Positions 15,659 to 25,570 are shown, counted from the first letter of the stretch. The stretch: 64,000 nt of DNA from UBA6136 sp044350805 (GCA_044350805.1 JBILGU010000010.1:38892-102891), one strand, 5' to 3'. Program-made: numbers and translations. Notes: a model not told the origin generated them from the sequence alone.

Positions 15659-17278
15659 ATGCAACTGCAAAAATCTCGAGTCCGATTAGCCTGCTGTCTT
15701 TTGATCCTTTTATCAACAGTCGCCGGCTGCTCCAGGAACGAGGTCAAGAAGGGCCCCAATATACCCGATTCGGCGGATGCTGAGTCAATGCAGGGTAAGG
15801 CTGCACGGAAGAAGAAACCCTCGAGAGGCTCTCAGTACGACACGCTCTGGGATCGGCTTTTTGCCCTCTACGCGCTCCCGCGGATCGAGCATCCGGACAT
15901 TGATCGTGAGCTCAACTGGTTTGCTAATCATCCAGCGTACCTTGAGCGTGCCCAGAATCGCGCCGAGCCTTTCCTCTATTCGATCGTAAAGCTTGTCGAG
16001 ACGAAGAATGTCCCGGGTGAAATTGCGCTGTTGCCCATCGTCGAGAGTGCTTTTCAGCCTCACGTGGTGTCCTCCGCGCGTGCTGCAGGTATTTGGCAGT
16101 TCATCCCATCGACGGGAACCAACTATGGTCTTAAACACAGCCACTCCTACGATGGCCGACGTGATATATATGCCTCGACCAAGGCGGCGATAAAGTATTT
16201 GACCAAGTTACATGGTGATTTTGGGGATTGGTTGCTGGCTATTGCGGCCTACAACTGCGGGGAGGGCAATGTCTCACGGGCGGTTAAGCGCAACCTTGCG
16301 CAGGGTCTGCCTACGGATTTTTGGTCATTGAATCTTCCTCAGGAAACACGCGCATATGTTCCAAGGCTCCTTGCCGTCGCGCGTTTGTTTGCTGATTCAG
16401 AGAAATACGGCATCAGTCTCAAGGACATGCCGAATGCCGCAATCTACAAGCCCGTCAAAGTTAGCAACCAGCTCGATCTGGCTTTGGCAGCCGATGCCGC
16501 CGGGATTTCCCTCGACAAGCTTTATGAGCTGAATCCTGGTTTTAAGGGCCAGATTGCCGATTTGGATGGGAGCTTCCACCTCTATATTCCTGCCGAAAAG
16601 AAAGCGGCGGATTTCAGGCAGGAAGTAGAGCGCTTGCATCAGGAAAAGAAACCGCTGATGCGGTCTCTTTACTCCGGTGAGGATGTCCCGATTGCACCGG
16701 CGCCATTTGAAACTTTTCGCAAGGAGTTTGCGAAAAAATCTGAATCGGCCAGTGTGAGCTCGGCTGATCGTTCTGATGCGGTGAGTCCCTCCAGTTCGCG
16801 CAGTTCGTCTGAGCGTCGTGCATTCGGTGATGATGGCGATGGCGCTCGCGCGGCTAAAACCCATGAAGTTCAGCGGGGAGAGACTCTCTATTCCGTCTCG
16901 CGCAAATATGGCGTGGATGCGGCGACGCTGGCGCGCTTAAACAACATTCCGGCGACGACCCAGATTCAGTCGGGTCAGCGCCTCATCGTCTCGGAGCCCA
17001 GCGTGCAGGCCCTCCCTGTGTCGCGGTCCTCGGAAAAGCATGGGGGCAGCAGAGGCCATGACTTCCACCCTGTGGAAAAGGCAAGTCACAAGTCCTCAGG
17101 GAAGCATCAGGGTCAGAGTGGGAGCAGTCATGCGGCTCATCGGGGCCGCGAGGAGCCCGTTTCTCACCACAAGGAAGAACCGGCGGCCAAAAAATCCGCT
17201 GCAAAGGCTGGAGCAAAGTCATCACCCCACGATTCAGCGCCATCCTCCAAAGGAAGTTCTAAGACCAAAAAGAAATAG
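15659..17278 (+). CDS. mltD: Membrane-bound lytic murein transglycosylase D
   Basis: This 539-residue outer-membrane lipoprotein has a lipobox VAGC near residue 24. It cleaves glycan strands to 1,6-anhydromuropeptides. The family 1 SLT domain (about 105-230) has the catalytic Glu in VESAFQPHVVSSARAAGIWQ and the AAYNCGEGNV motif. A weak LysM-like segment lies near 270-320 and a clear LysM repeat (EVQRGETLYSVSRKYGVDA) near 405-450. The last about 80 residues are a low-complexity tail rich in His, Ser, Lys and Ala, which is unusual. It is divergent from the yafS-like gene. Confidence 0.94.
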   Translation: MQLQKSRVRLACCLLILLSTVAGCSRNEVKKGPNIPDSADAESMQGKAARKKKPSRGSQYDTLWDRLFALYALPRIEHPDIDRELNWFANHPAYLERAQNRAEPFLYSIVKLVETKNVPGEIALLPIVESAFQPHVVSSARAAGIWQFIPSTGTNYGLKHSHSYDGRRDIYASTKAAIKYLTKLHGDFGDWLLAIAAYNCGEGNVSRAVKRNLAQGLPTDFWSLNLPQETRAYVPRLLAVARLFADSEKYGISLKDMPNAAIYKPVKVSNQLDLALAADAAGISLDKLYELNPGFKGQIADLDGSFHLYIPAEKKAADFRQEVERLHQEKKPLMRSLYSGEDVPIAPAPFETFRKEFAKKSESASVSSADRSDAVSPSSSRSSSERRAFGDDGDGARAAKTHEVQRGETLYSVSRKYGVDAATLARLNNIPATTQIQSGQRLIVSEPSVQALPVSRSSEKHGGSRGHDFHPVEKASHKSSGKHQGQSGSSHAAHRGREEPVSHHKEEPAAKKSAAKAGAKSSPHDSAPSSKGSSKTKKK

Positions 17279-17355
17279 GGCCTCACCAGCTTTGGCCCAA
17301 TCAGAAATCTTTCGCGATAAGCGTGACCCTTAGTTTGAATGCCTGAGAGTAAATA

Positions 17356-17718
17356 ATGAATGTTGAGAAACTTCTGGAAGTGGTCCTAAGCACCCTTGAA
17401 GACAGTAAAGCCAAGGATGTGACCGTTCTGGATGTTCGCGGCAAGACCAGCATGACGGATTTCATGGTCGTTGCGAGTGGCACGTCGGAGCGCCACGTGA
17501 AATCGCTGGCATCCCACGTGGCCGAAGAAGCCAAGAAAAATGATACCCAACCGATTGGGGTTGAAGGCGAGGATGTCGGTGAGTGGGTTCTGGTCGACCT
17601 CGGTGAGGTGATCGTTCACGTGATGAAGCCGCAAATCAGGGACTTCTATCAACTGGAAAAATTGTGGCGAGGAGACGCCAATCCTGGGGAAACGCATTTA
17701 CTCTCGGCAGCCTCCTGA
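17356..17718 (+). CDS. rsfS: Ribosomal silencing factor RsfS
   Basis: This 120-residue protein binds ribosomal protein uL14 and blocks subunit joining when nutrients are scarce. Conserved segments are LDVRGKTSMTDFMVVASGTS, EGEDVGEWVLVDLGEVIVHV and QIRDFYQLEKLW. Most gammaproteobacteria have rlmH directly downstream, whereas here a potassium channel gene follows after 81 bases. The start at ATG 17356 lacks a strong ribosome binding site (GAGAG about seven bases upstream). Confidence 0.95.
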   Translation: MNVEKLLEVVLSTLEDSKAKDVTVLDVRGKTSMTDFMVVASGTSERHVKSLASHVAEEAKKNDTQPIGVEGEDVGEWVLVDLGEVIVHVMKPQIRDFYQLEKLWRGDANPGETHLLSAAS

Positions 17719-17799
17719 AGAAGACTGCGTGATGCGCCTTTGGATGCTTGAGGGAGCCCGTTAGTCCGTTCTCATTTTCAAGGAACGAGGAGGTCATGG

Positions 17800-18837
17800 A
17801 TGCCCAGTCAGTTGCATAATGTCCCTCAACTAGGCCTTAAGGCCCGTTTGGTCACACCTGTAGCCACGGTTGTGGCTGTGACCATCATCGGTACTGTTGG
17901 CTACTACATCTTGGGGCAACCCCAGGACGCCACCCTCCTTGATGCCCTTTTCATGACGGTGATTACGATCACCACCATCGGTTACGGTGAAATCATCCAT
18001 CTGGATGAGACCGGTCGGCTTTTCACTATCCTGATCGCCCTGACAGGAATCGGCAGTCTCTTCTACAGCCTGACGGTGATCATGGACAATTTGGTCCTGA
18101 TTCGTGTATCAGATCCCTTTGAGACCAAGAAAATGCAAAGAATGATCGACGCATTCGATAGTCACGTCATCATTGCGGGACTCGGAAGAGTCGGACGGCA
18201 AGCCGCCCGGGAAATGAACGATTCCGGCATGCCATTCGTCATCATCGATAATCGCGTTGAGGCGCAGGCCTTTGCTGTTCAGCAGGGTTATCTCTTTATT
18301 TTGGGCGATGCGAGCGACGACCAGGTCCTCCAGCAGGCGGGCATCACGCGCGCCAAGGGCTTGATCGTGACGAGTGGAGATGATGCGACCAATGTCTACA
18401 TCGTCCTGTCTGCCCGGGTGTTGAATCCCAAGCTTTTCATTATTTCAAGAGCGGTTGAGGAATCTAGTATTCCCAAATTGACCCGAGCGGGTGCTGATCG
18501 TGCCATCAGTCCCCATGCGATTGGCGGAAGAAGGCTTGCGCATTTGATTCTGAGTCCTACGGTGATAGATTTTTTCGATACGGTCATCTCAAAAGGGGAT
18601 GAGTGTATGAATCTTGAGGGTATCGGGGTCCAGCTCCATTCGCCGGTCGTAGGACAGTGTCTTGGTGATCTTTCGCTGCGCGAGCGTTCGGGGGCCAACG
18701 TGCTGGTTATTTTCCGAGGTCGACAGGTGATCGCAAATCCTGAGGATTCCCTTACGCTGGAGGTGGATGACCGGATATTGGCTCTGGGGACCACTCAGCA
18801 GCTCAAGGCGCTGGAAAGCATCCTATTGCCAGGTTAG
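17800..18837 (+). CDS. Two-helix potassium channel with cytoplasmic RCK (TrkA-N/TrkA-C) domain
   Basis: This 345-residue protein has a first membrane helix (about residues 16-38), a pore loop with the selectivity filter TIGYGE (about 62-67) and a second membrane helix (about 76-103). The Rossmann RCK N-lobe begins IIAGLGRVGRQAA (about 124-136) and a TrkA-C lobe (about 255-345) completes it. The architecture matches MthK/Kch-type ligand-gated K+ channels. The start ATG 17800 is preceded by GAGGAGG, and a second ATG at 17796 is out of frame. Its stop overlaps the convergent ferredoxin gene by four bases. Confidence 0.9.
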   Translation: MPSQLHNVPQLGLKARLVTPVATVVAVTIIGTVGYYILGQPQDATLLDALFMTVITITTIGYGEIIHLDETGRLFTILIALTGIGSLFYSLTVIMDNLVLIRVSDPFETKKMQRMIDAFDSHVIIAGLGRVGRQAAREMNDSGMPFVIIDNRVEAQAFAVQQGYLFILGDASDDQVLQQAGITRAKGLIVTSGDDATNVYIVLSARVLNPKLFIISRAVEESSIPKLTRAGADRAISPHAIGGRRLAHLILSPTVIDFFDTVISKGDECMNLEGIGVQLHSPVVGQCLGDLSLRERSGANVLVIFRGRQVIANPEDSLTLEVDDRILALGTTQQLKALESILLPG

Positions 18838-19208
18838 GTATCCTCAGGATAGATCCGAAAGGCCTCGACAGGTTCGCCGCAGATCAGATGTTCCTGAATG
18901 ATTCTTTCAAGGACCTCGGGGGTGCAGGATCGATACCAGACGCCCTCGGGATAGACCACCGCGATGGGCCCATTGAGGCAGAGCCTTAGGCAATTTGCCT
19001 TGGTCCTTGCAATTCGTCCTGGCCGGCTCAGGCCCAGTTCATCCAGACGTCCCTTGAGGTAGTCCCACGCGGTCAAGCCTTGCTCTTTTCCGCAGCACTT
19101 GGGTTTCGATTGGTCGGCACAAATGAAGATGTGGCGCTCGATCTTGTCGATGTGAAGGGCGCTTGCGATTTTGCGGAGTTCCGCATCGGAGGAGGGCGTT
19201 GATGGCAT
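18834..19208 (-). CDS. Thioredoxin-like [2Fe-2S] ferredoxin
   Basis: This 124-residue protein of the (2Fe-2S) ferredoxin family has a thioredoxin fold. The cluster ligands are expected among FICADQSKPKCC (Cys spacing typical of the family) and KANCLRLCLNGP. The C-terminal VYPEGVWY segment is also typical. The start is ATG 19208; an in-frame extension to 19475 runs across the prfC promoter and into prfC, and is spurious. The redox partner is not evident from the neighbours. It is divergent from prfC, with 58 bases between starts, and converges on the K+ channel gene with a four-base overlap. Confidence 0.88.
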   Translation of the reverse strand: MPSTPSSDAELRKIASALHIDKIERHIFICADQSKPKCCGKEQGLTAWDYLKGRLDELGLSRPGRIARTKANCLRLCLNGPIAVVYPEGVWYRSCTPEVLERIIQEHLICGEPVEAFRIYPEDT

Positions 19209-19237
19209 ATGCTTCTGCGTGTATCGATTGCAAGGGA

Positions 19238-19243
19238 TATAAT
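19238..19243 (+). promoter_or_regulatory. Candidate -10 box of prfC
   Basis: TATAAT lies 23 bases before the ATG at 19267. Transcription would begin near 19250, which makes the upstream in-frame TTG at 19252 an unlikely start and supports ATG 19267. The -35 element is weak (TTCTGC at 19 bases). Confidence 0.4.
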
Positions 19244-19266
19244 CCCCGGTTTTGCTCCCCGCTTCA

Positions 19267-20847
19267 ATGTCTGAACTCCAGTCTGAACTCGATCGGCGAA
19301 GAACCTTTGCGATCATCTCCCACCCCGACGCGGGCAAAACGACGCTGACGGAAAAGCTCCTGCTGTTCGGTGGTGCCATCCAGATGGCTGGCTCCGTCAA
19401 GGGCAGGAAAGCCGCACGCCATGCCACATCCGACTGGATGGAAATGGAAAAGCAGCGCGGCATTTCCGTGACCACCTCCGTGATGCAGTTTGATCACAAG
19501 GGAAGAATCTTCAACCTTTTGGATACCCCTGGGCATGAAGACTTTTCCGAGGATACTTACCGGACCTTGACCGCCGTGGACTCAGCTCTCATGGTGATTG
19601 ATAGCGCCAAGGGTGTCGAAGAGCGGACCATCAAGTTGATGGAAGTCTGCCGGCTTCGGGATACACCCATCCTCACGTTCATCAACAAACTGGACCGCGA
19701 AGGCCGCGAGCCGATTGAGCTTCTCGATGAAGTCGAGAGGATTCTCAAGATCCAGTGCGCGCCCATGACCTGGCCGATTGGCATGGGCAAACGCTTCAAG
19801 GGGGTTTATCACCTCTACCGGGATGCAGTTCAGCTCTTCTCTCCCTCGCATGGTGATCGGATTGTCGAGGGAGAAATCATCGAAGGGCTGGATAACCCCA
19901 GGCTGGATGAGTTGCTCGGTGGCCTGGCGGATGAGCTGCGCATGGAGATTGAACTGGTTCGAGGGGCAAGCCACACGTTTGACCATCAGGCCTACCTTGA
20001 GGGCAAGCAGACACCCGTCTTCTTCGGTTCGGGTATCAATAACTTTGGTGTCCTCGAGTTGCTGGATGCCTTTGCCGATTATGCGCCTGGCCCTCAGGAG
20101 CGATCAGCCCGCGAACGTCCGGTGCCTCCCTCGGAGGAAAAGTTCTCCGGCTTTGTTTTCAAGATTCAGGCGAATATGGATCCCGCGCACCGGGACCGCA
20201 TTGCTTTTCTGAGAATCTGTTCAGGTAAATACACCAAGGGCATGCGAATGCATCATGTCCGGACCGGAAAGACGGTTCAGATTGCCAATGCACTGACGTT
20301 TCAGGCAGACAGCCGAGTCAACGTCGAGGACGCCTTCCCCGGAGACATCATCGGGCTTCACAATCATGGCACGATCCAGGTTGGCGATACCTTTACGCAA
20401 GGGGAAAGCCTCAAGTACGAGGGTGTCCCCTATTTCGCGCCAGAACTTTTTCGTCGGGTGGTCCTGAAGGACCCGCTGCGAGGAAAAGCCCTGCAAAAGG
20501 GCCTGCAGCAGCTGACGGAGGAGGGCGCTACGCAGTTGTTCAAGCCACTCAAAAATAACGACCTCATCCTGGGGGCCGTGGGCGTTCTCCAGTTTGATGT
20601 CACGGCCTTCCGCTTGAAGGCGGAATACAACGTGGAATGTGTCTATGACGCCGTGGGCGTCACGACCGCGCGCTGGGTCACCTCGGATGATCCCAAGAAA
20701 CTTGAGGACTTCAGGGCAAAGGTGTTCGACAATCTGGCGGAGGATGGCTCGGGATATCTGGTGTATCTGGCGACCAGCCGGGTTAACCTCTCCCTGGCGC
20801 AGGAGCGCTGGCCCGAGATCCGATTTAGCGCAACCCGGGAGCTCTAG
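19267..20847 (+). CDS. prfC: Peptide chain release factor 3
   Basis: This 526-residue translational GTPase recycles RF1/RF2 from the ribosome after termination. The G1 motif is SHPDAGKTTLTEK, G3 is LDTPGHEDFSEDTYRTL and G4 is INKLDRE. The RF3-specific KQRGISVTTSVMQF and PGDIIGLHNHGTIQVGDTFT segments are all present, and length is as expected. It is monocistronic and converges on polA, 24 bases apart, without a visible terminator hairpin. Confidence 0.97.
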   Translation: MSELQSELDRRRTFAIISHPDAGKTTLTEKLLLFGGAIQMAGSVKGRKAARHATSDWMEMEKQRGISVTTSVMQFDHKGRIFNLLDTPGHEDFSEDTYRTLTAVDSALMVIDSAKGVEERTIKLMEVCRLRDTPILTFINKLDREGREPIELLDEVERILKIQCAPMTWPIGMGKRFKGVYHLYRDAVQLFSPSHGDRIVEGEIIEGLDNPRLDELLGGLADELRMEIELVRGASHTFDHQAYLEGKQTPVFFGSGINNFGVLELLDAFADYAPGPQERSARERPVPPSEEKFSGFVFKIQANMDPAHRDRIAFLRICSGKYTKGMRMHHVRTGKTVQIANALTFQADSRVNVEDAFPGDIIGLHNHGTIQVGDTFTQGESLKYEGVPYFAPELFRRVVLKDPLRGKALQKGLQQLTEEGATQLFKPLKNNDLILGAVGVLQFDVTAFRLKAEYNVECVYDAVGVTTARWVTSDDPKKLEDFRAKVFDNLAEDGSGYLVYLATSRVNLSLAQERWPEIRFSATREL

Positions 20848-20871
20848 TCGCGGCAGGGTAGAGCAGGGGCA

Positions 20872-23607
20872 TCAATGGGCTTCGTCCCAATTGTTGCCGA
20901 TGCCAATCCCCACAATAAGTGGAACGGAAAGTTCGCTGACTTGCGTCATTTGTTCCGCGATGGCGTCCTTGGCCGTCGAAAGAAAATGCTCTTCGACCTC
21001 AAAGACCAGCTCGTCATGGACCTGCATGATCATTCGGACCGGCGCTCTGTGGTTCTCGATCCATTCGTGAACATCAATCATTGCGCGTTTGATCAGATCG
21101 GCCGCCGTGCCCTGCATCGGAGCATTGATGGCAGCTCTTTCAGCATATTGGCGCCGTTGTCCATTGCTGGATCTGATGTCGGGGATATGAAGCCTCCGGC
21201 CCATCAATGTCTCGACATATCCGAGTTCCCTGGCTCTCTCCCGGGTGCGATCCATGAAGGCCTTGACCCCGGGGTAGCGATCAAAATATCGATCGATATA
21301 GGCCTGTGCAACCGGGCGGTCGACGCCGAGCTGCTTTGCTAGACCAAAAGCTGACATGCCGTAGATCAGGCCAAAGTTAATGGCCTTAGCCGAACGACGC
21401 TGGTCCTTGGTCACCTGATCAAGCGGCACGCCGAATACTTCTGCTGCAGTTTGCTGATGGACATCGCCCCCCGTCAAAAACGCATCGATGAGTCTTGGAT
21501 CCTTTGAAAAATGCGCCATGATTCTCAGTTCAATCTGAGAGTAATCGGCAGCAAGGATTTGGGTTCCAGGGGGGGCAATGAAGGCCTGTCGAATCCTCCG
21601 TCCTTCCTCTGTTCGAATCGGAATGTTCTGGAGGTTGGGGTCTGCCGAGGAAAGCCGTCCTGTGGCGGTCACAGCCTGATGGTAGGAGGTGTGAACGCGT
21701 CCGGTTCGGGCATTGATCTGTTGCGGCAGTTTTTCGGTATAGGTGGATCGTAACTTGGATGCTGTTCGGTGCTCCAGGATGATGCTGGGTAACTCGTAGG
21801 ATTCGGCGAGCTCTGCCAGCACGGATTCATCTGTAGATGGCTGACCTTTGGGTGTTTTCTTGAGGATCGGAAGATTCAAATTCTCGTAGAGAATTGTCTG
21901 GATTTGCTTGGGTGATCCCAGATTGAAGGGCATTCCGGCCAATTCATGCGCTTGGGCCTCAAGCGCCGCCATCTTTTCCATCAGGAAATCACTTTGCTGC
22001 TGTAACAGCCAGGGATCGACCAATACCCCAATGCGTTCCATCTTGGCGAGGATCGGAATCAGTGGGATTTCAAGATTTTCATAGACAGAGCGAAGCTTCG
22101 GGATTCCATTGAGACGAGGCCAGAGTCGTTCGTGCAGCCTCAAGGTGATATCTGCATCCTCGGCGGCGTATTGGGTCGCAGGTTCGATCTCCACGGCATC
22201 GAAGCCAATTTGCTTGGCCCCCTTGCCAGCCACATCCTCGTAGCGAATGGTTTCATGATCCAAATAATGCAGGGCCAGAGAGTCCATGTCGTGACGGGTT
22301 GCAGTGCTGTCCAGGACATAGGATTCGAGCATGGTGTCATGCCGAATCCCTGCCAGAGTCAGGCCGTGATTCAAGAGCACATTGGCGTCATACTTAAGGT
22401 TCTGCCCGATTTTTCCGATGCTTGAATTTTCAAGGACGGATCTGAGGCGCTCGAGGACCTCCTCCCGATTGAGTTGCTCAGGGACGCCGGGGTAGTCATG
22501 GGCCAAAGGAAGGTATGCCGCCTGACCCGAGTGGACGGAAAAAGAAACGCCAACGATTTCGGCCTGCATGTAGTTAAGGCTGGTGGTCTCCGTGTCGAAG
22601 GCAAAAAGCGCTGATCCTTTGAGAATCTGGAGCCAATTTTCGAAGGCCGCTTCGGTCAGGATGGTTTCGTACGCGGTCTCAGGTTTGGACGCTTTGGTCC
22701 TGGTTTCCTGAGCTTTGGATTCGGCTTTCTTCCCTGGCTCTTCAGGTTCGCTCTCGATCTGGCGCAGCCAACTATTGAATTCCAGTTGCTTCAGCCACTG
22801 CCGCAGTTCCTCAAGGTCAGGAGAGGAGAGTTCCAGATCCTCGACGCCAAGAGGCAATTCAAGATCACAGCGGATGGTTGCCAGTTGCCGTGACAGGGGG
22901 ATCTGATCGATCGCGCCCCTGAAATATTCGCCGACTTTGCCGGGAATGGTCTCCGCACGGGCAATTAGCGTGTCCAGTGAACCGTGTTCGCTAAGCCACT
23001 TTGCGGCTGTTTTGGGACCCACCTTAGGAACTCCCGGAATATTGTCGGAGGTGTCCCCAACCAGGGCGAGATAGTCAATGATCTGCTCTGGAAAAACCCC
23101 AAATTTATCCCAGACCCCCTGGCGATCCAGTCGGGAATTGAACATCGTGTTTTCAAGCGTGATCTGATCGTTCACCAGCTGAGCCATGTCCTTATCGCCG
23201 GTCGATATCACCACGGCATACCCTGCTGCTGCAGCCTGAACGGCCAGTGTGCCGATGACGTCATCCGCCTCGACCCCGGACTCAACGATGAGAGGGAAGC
23301 CCATGGCCCGGATGATTTCACGCAAGGGTTGAATCTGGGACTTCAAGTCATCAGGCATGGGCGGACGATGCGACTTGTAGGCTTCAAAAAGATCATCGCG
23401 AAAGGTTCGCCCGGGCGCGTCAAAAACGACCCCGATGTGAGGTGTTTTATGGGAGGCGACGAGTCGACGGAGCATGTTGGCAACCCCGAGAACTGCCCCG
23501 GTCGGCTCGCCTTTCGAATTATTCAGAGGGGGGAGCGCATGGTAGGCCCGATAGAGAAAAGACGAGCCATCGACGAGAACTAGTTTTCTGGTAGGGGTAT
23601 CGGTCAT
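20872..23607 (-). CDS. polA: DNA polymerase I
   Basis: This 911-residue enzyme performs Okazaki fragment maturation and repair synthesis. It has a 5' nuclease domain (about residues 1-290), an intact 3'-5' exonuclease domain (about 310-510; FDTETTSL, GQNLKYDANVL and AEDADITLRL all keep their acidic residues) and a family A polymerase domain (about 540-911). The polymerase motifs are DYSQIELRIMAHFS, INFGLIYGMSAFGLA and QVHDELVFEVEE. A charged linker (about 290-312) separates the first two domains. Confidence 0.97.
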   Translation of the reverse strand: MTDTPTRKLVLVDGSSFLYRAYHALPPLNNSKGEPTGAVLGVANMLRRLVASHKTPHIGVVFDAPGRTFRDDLFEAYKSHRPPMPDDLKSQIQPLREIIRAMGFPLIVESGVEADDVIGTLAVQAAAAGYAVVISTGDKDMAQLVNDQITLENTMFNSRLDRQGVWDKFGVFPEQIIDYLALVGDTSDNIPGVPKVGPKTAAKWLSEHGSLDTLIARAETIPGKVGEYFRGAIDQIPLSRQLATIRCDLELPLGVEDLELSSPDLEELRQWLKQLEFNSWLRQIESEPEEPGKKAESKAQETRTKASKPETAYETILTEAAFENWLQILKGSALFAFDTETTSLNYMQAEIVGVSFSVHSGQAAYLPLAHDYPGVPEQLNREEVLERLRSVLENSSIGKIGQNLKYDANVLLNHGLTLAGIRHDTMLESYVLDSTATRHDMDSLALHYLDHETIRYEDVAGKGAKQIGFDAVEIEPATQYAAEDADITLRLHERLWPRLNGIPKLRSVYENLEIPLIPILAKMERIGVLVDPWLLQQQSDFLMEKMAALEAQAHELAGMPFNLGSPKQIQTILYENLNLPILKKTPKGQPSTDESVLAELAESYELPSIILEHRTASKLRSTYTEKLPQQINARTGRVHTSYHQAVTATGRLSSADPNLQNIPIRTEEGRRIRQAFIAPPGTQILAADYSQIELRIMAHFSKDPRLIDAFLTGGDVHQQTAAEVFGVPLDQVTKDQRRSAKAINFGLIYGMSAFGLAKQLGVDRPVAQAYIDRYFDRYPGVKAFMDRTRERARELGYVETLMGRRLHIPDIRSSNGQRRQYAERAAINAPMQGTAADLIKRAMIDVHEWIENHRAPVRMIMQVHDELVFEVEEHFLSTAKDAIAEQMTQVSELSVPLIVGIGIGNNWDEAH

Positions 23608-23698
23608 CGGCGTGGTGAAGGGCGCGTGGCTGAATTGACTCAGATTGTATCAGTGGGCCATCTAGGGCTAGTTTATGGGTCTAAAATGGCCGTCAGAC

Positions 23699-23728
23699 TT
23701 GGCGAATACCCCTCTGAAACCCTATAAT
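23699..23728 (+). promoter_or_regulatory. Sigma70-type promoter of aspS
   Basis: A -35 box TTGGCG (23699-23704) and a perfect -10 TATAAT (23723-23728) are separated by 18 bases. Transcription would start near 23735, leaving a 5' leader of about 24 bases. Confidence 0.6.
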
Positions 23729-23758
23729 TCAAGCCTTTTAGCGTACTGAGAACGAGCC

Positions 23759-25546
23759 ATGCGAAGCCACCGCTGCGGAGAAGTCACGGAACATCACCTG
23801 AATCAGGAGGTTGACCTCTGTGGATGGGTGCACCGTCGCCGCGATCATGGTGGGGTCATCTTCATCGATTTGAGAGATCGCGAGGGTCTGGTCCAGGTCG
23901 TTTTTGATCCGGATTACGCCGAGGCCTTTGCCTTGGCCGAGACGGTTCGAAGTGAGTACGTTCTGAAAATTCACGGAAAAGTCCGTCCTCGTCCCGCCGG
24001 AACCGAGAATGCGAACCTTACGACGGGGCGCATCGAGGTGCTGGCGAACTCCCTTGAGATCCTGAATCGCTCCGAAACGCCGCCTTTCCCGCTGGAAAGC
24101 GAAGTGGAAGTGAGCGAGGAAACCCGTCTTCGTTATCGCTACATCGATCTTCGCCGCCCGTTGATGCAGCAGCGCATGCGATTGCGCCGTGACATCACCC
24201 GTCATCTTCGGAACTTTATGGATGACAACGGGTTTTATGAAATCGAAACCCCATTCCTGACGAAGGCCACCCCGGAAGGGGCAAGAGACTATCTGGTGCC
24301 GAGTCGCACCCATCCGAATCACTTTTTCGCTCTGCCCCAGTCTCCTCAGCTCTATAAGCAGCTGTTGATGATTTCCGGCATGGATCGGTATTACCAGGTC
24401 GTTCGTTGTTTCCGTGACGAAGATCTTCGTGCGGATCGCCAGCCCGAATTTACGCAGCTGGATATCGAAACCTCGTTCATGGACGAACAGGCCATCACGG
24501 ATCTCAATGAAGAGATGATTCGTGAACTCTTCAAGAAATCGCTCGGGGTGGATCTTCCGAATCCGTTCCCGCGCCTGACGTATGCGGAAGCCATGCGTCG
24601 GTTTGGTTCCGACAAGCCGGATTTGCGGATCCCGCTTGAGCTGGTCGATGTGGCCGATCTTCTGAGCGACATCGAGTTCAAGGTCTTCGCAGGCCCTGCC
24701 AAGGACCCCAATGGCCGCGTCGTCGCCCTAAGGCTTCCCAATGGTGCAGAGCTCTCGCGAAAGGAAATCGATGATCTAACCCAGTACGTGAGCATCTATG
24801 GTGCCAAGGGGCTGGCTTACATCAAGGTGGCGGATCGTGCCGCCGGCATTGAAGGACTCCAGTCCCCGATCGTGAAGTTCTTGCCGGAATCGGCCGTGCT
24901 CGAAATTCTTGATCGCGTCGGTGCCCAAACCGGTGATCTCGTATTCTTTGGTGCTGACAAGGCGAAGATCGTCAACGAATCCATGGGTGCGCTGCGTCTC
25001 AAGGTCGGCCATGACCGTGGTCTTGCTCAAGGCGAGTGGGCACCGCTCTGGGTTGTTGATTTCCCCATGTTTGAGTGGGATGAGAAGGACAATCGCTGGT
25101 TCGCACTCCACCATCCCTTCACCGCACCCAAGTGCTCGCTGGAAGATCTGAAGAACGATCCGGGCGCTGCGATTTCACGCGCTTACGACATGGTCCTCAA
25201 TGGAACGGAAATCGGCGGAGGATCAGTTCGTATCCATCAGACCGAAATGCAGGATGCCGTCTTCAAGCTTCTCGGCATTGGGGATGAGGAAGCACAACAG
25301 AAATTCGGATTCCTGTTGAATGCCCTCAAATACGGTGCGCCGCCCCATGGGGGCATTGCTTTCGGTATGGATCGATTGGTCATGCTCATGTCCGGTGCGA
25401 CCTCAATTCGTGAAGTCATGGCCTTCCCCAAAACGCAATCAGCGTGGTGCCCCATGATTGATGCACCGGCTGAAGTGACTGACCACCAGCTGCGTGAATT
25501 GGGTATTCGGTTGAGAAAGCCTACGGAAGCACCCAAGGCCGAATAA
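23759..25546 (+). CDS. aspS: Aspartyl-tRNA synthetase
   Basis: This 595-residue class II synthetase of the bacterial type has an N-terminal OB anticodon-binding domain (GWVHRRRDHGGVIFIDLRD), motif 2 (VVRCFRDEDLRADRQPEFTQ), a GAD insertion domain (about residues 285-415) and motif 3 (GIAFGMDRLVMLM). Discriminating and non-discriminating forms cannot be separated by eye. It is flanked by its own promoter upstream and a bidirectional terminator at 25571. Confidence 0.97.
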   Translation: MRSHRCGEVTEHHLNQEVDLCGWVHRRRDHGGVIFIDLRDREGLVQVVFDPDYAEAFALAETVRSEYVLKIHGKVRPRPAGTENANLTTGRIEVLANSLEILNRSETPPFPLESEVEVSEETRLRYRYIDLRRPLMQQRMRLRRDITRHLRNFMDDNGFYEIETPFLTKATPEGARDYLVPSRTHPNHFFALPQSPQLYKQLLMISGMDRYYQVVRCFRDEDLRADRQPEFTQLDIETSFMDEQAITDLNEEMIRELFKKSLGVDLPNPFPRLTYAEAMRRFGSDKPDLRIPLELVDVADLLSDIEFKVFAGPAKDPNGRVVALRLPNGAELSRKEIDDLTQYVSIYGAKGLAYIKVADRAAGIEGLQSPIVKFLPESAVLEILDRVGAQTGDLVFFGADKAKIVNESMGALRLKVGHDRGLAQGEWAPLWVVDFPMFEWDEKDNRWFALHHPFTAPKCSLEDLKNDPGAAISRAYDMVLNGTEIGGGSVRIHQTEMQDAVFKLLGIGDEEAQQKFGFLLNALKYGAPPHGGIAFGMDRLVMLMSGATSIREVMAFPKTQSAWCPMIDAPAEVTDHQLRELGIRLRKPTEAPKAE

Positions 25547-25570
25547 GCCAGCCGAGTCGAGAGATAAAAG

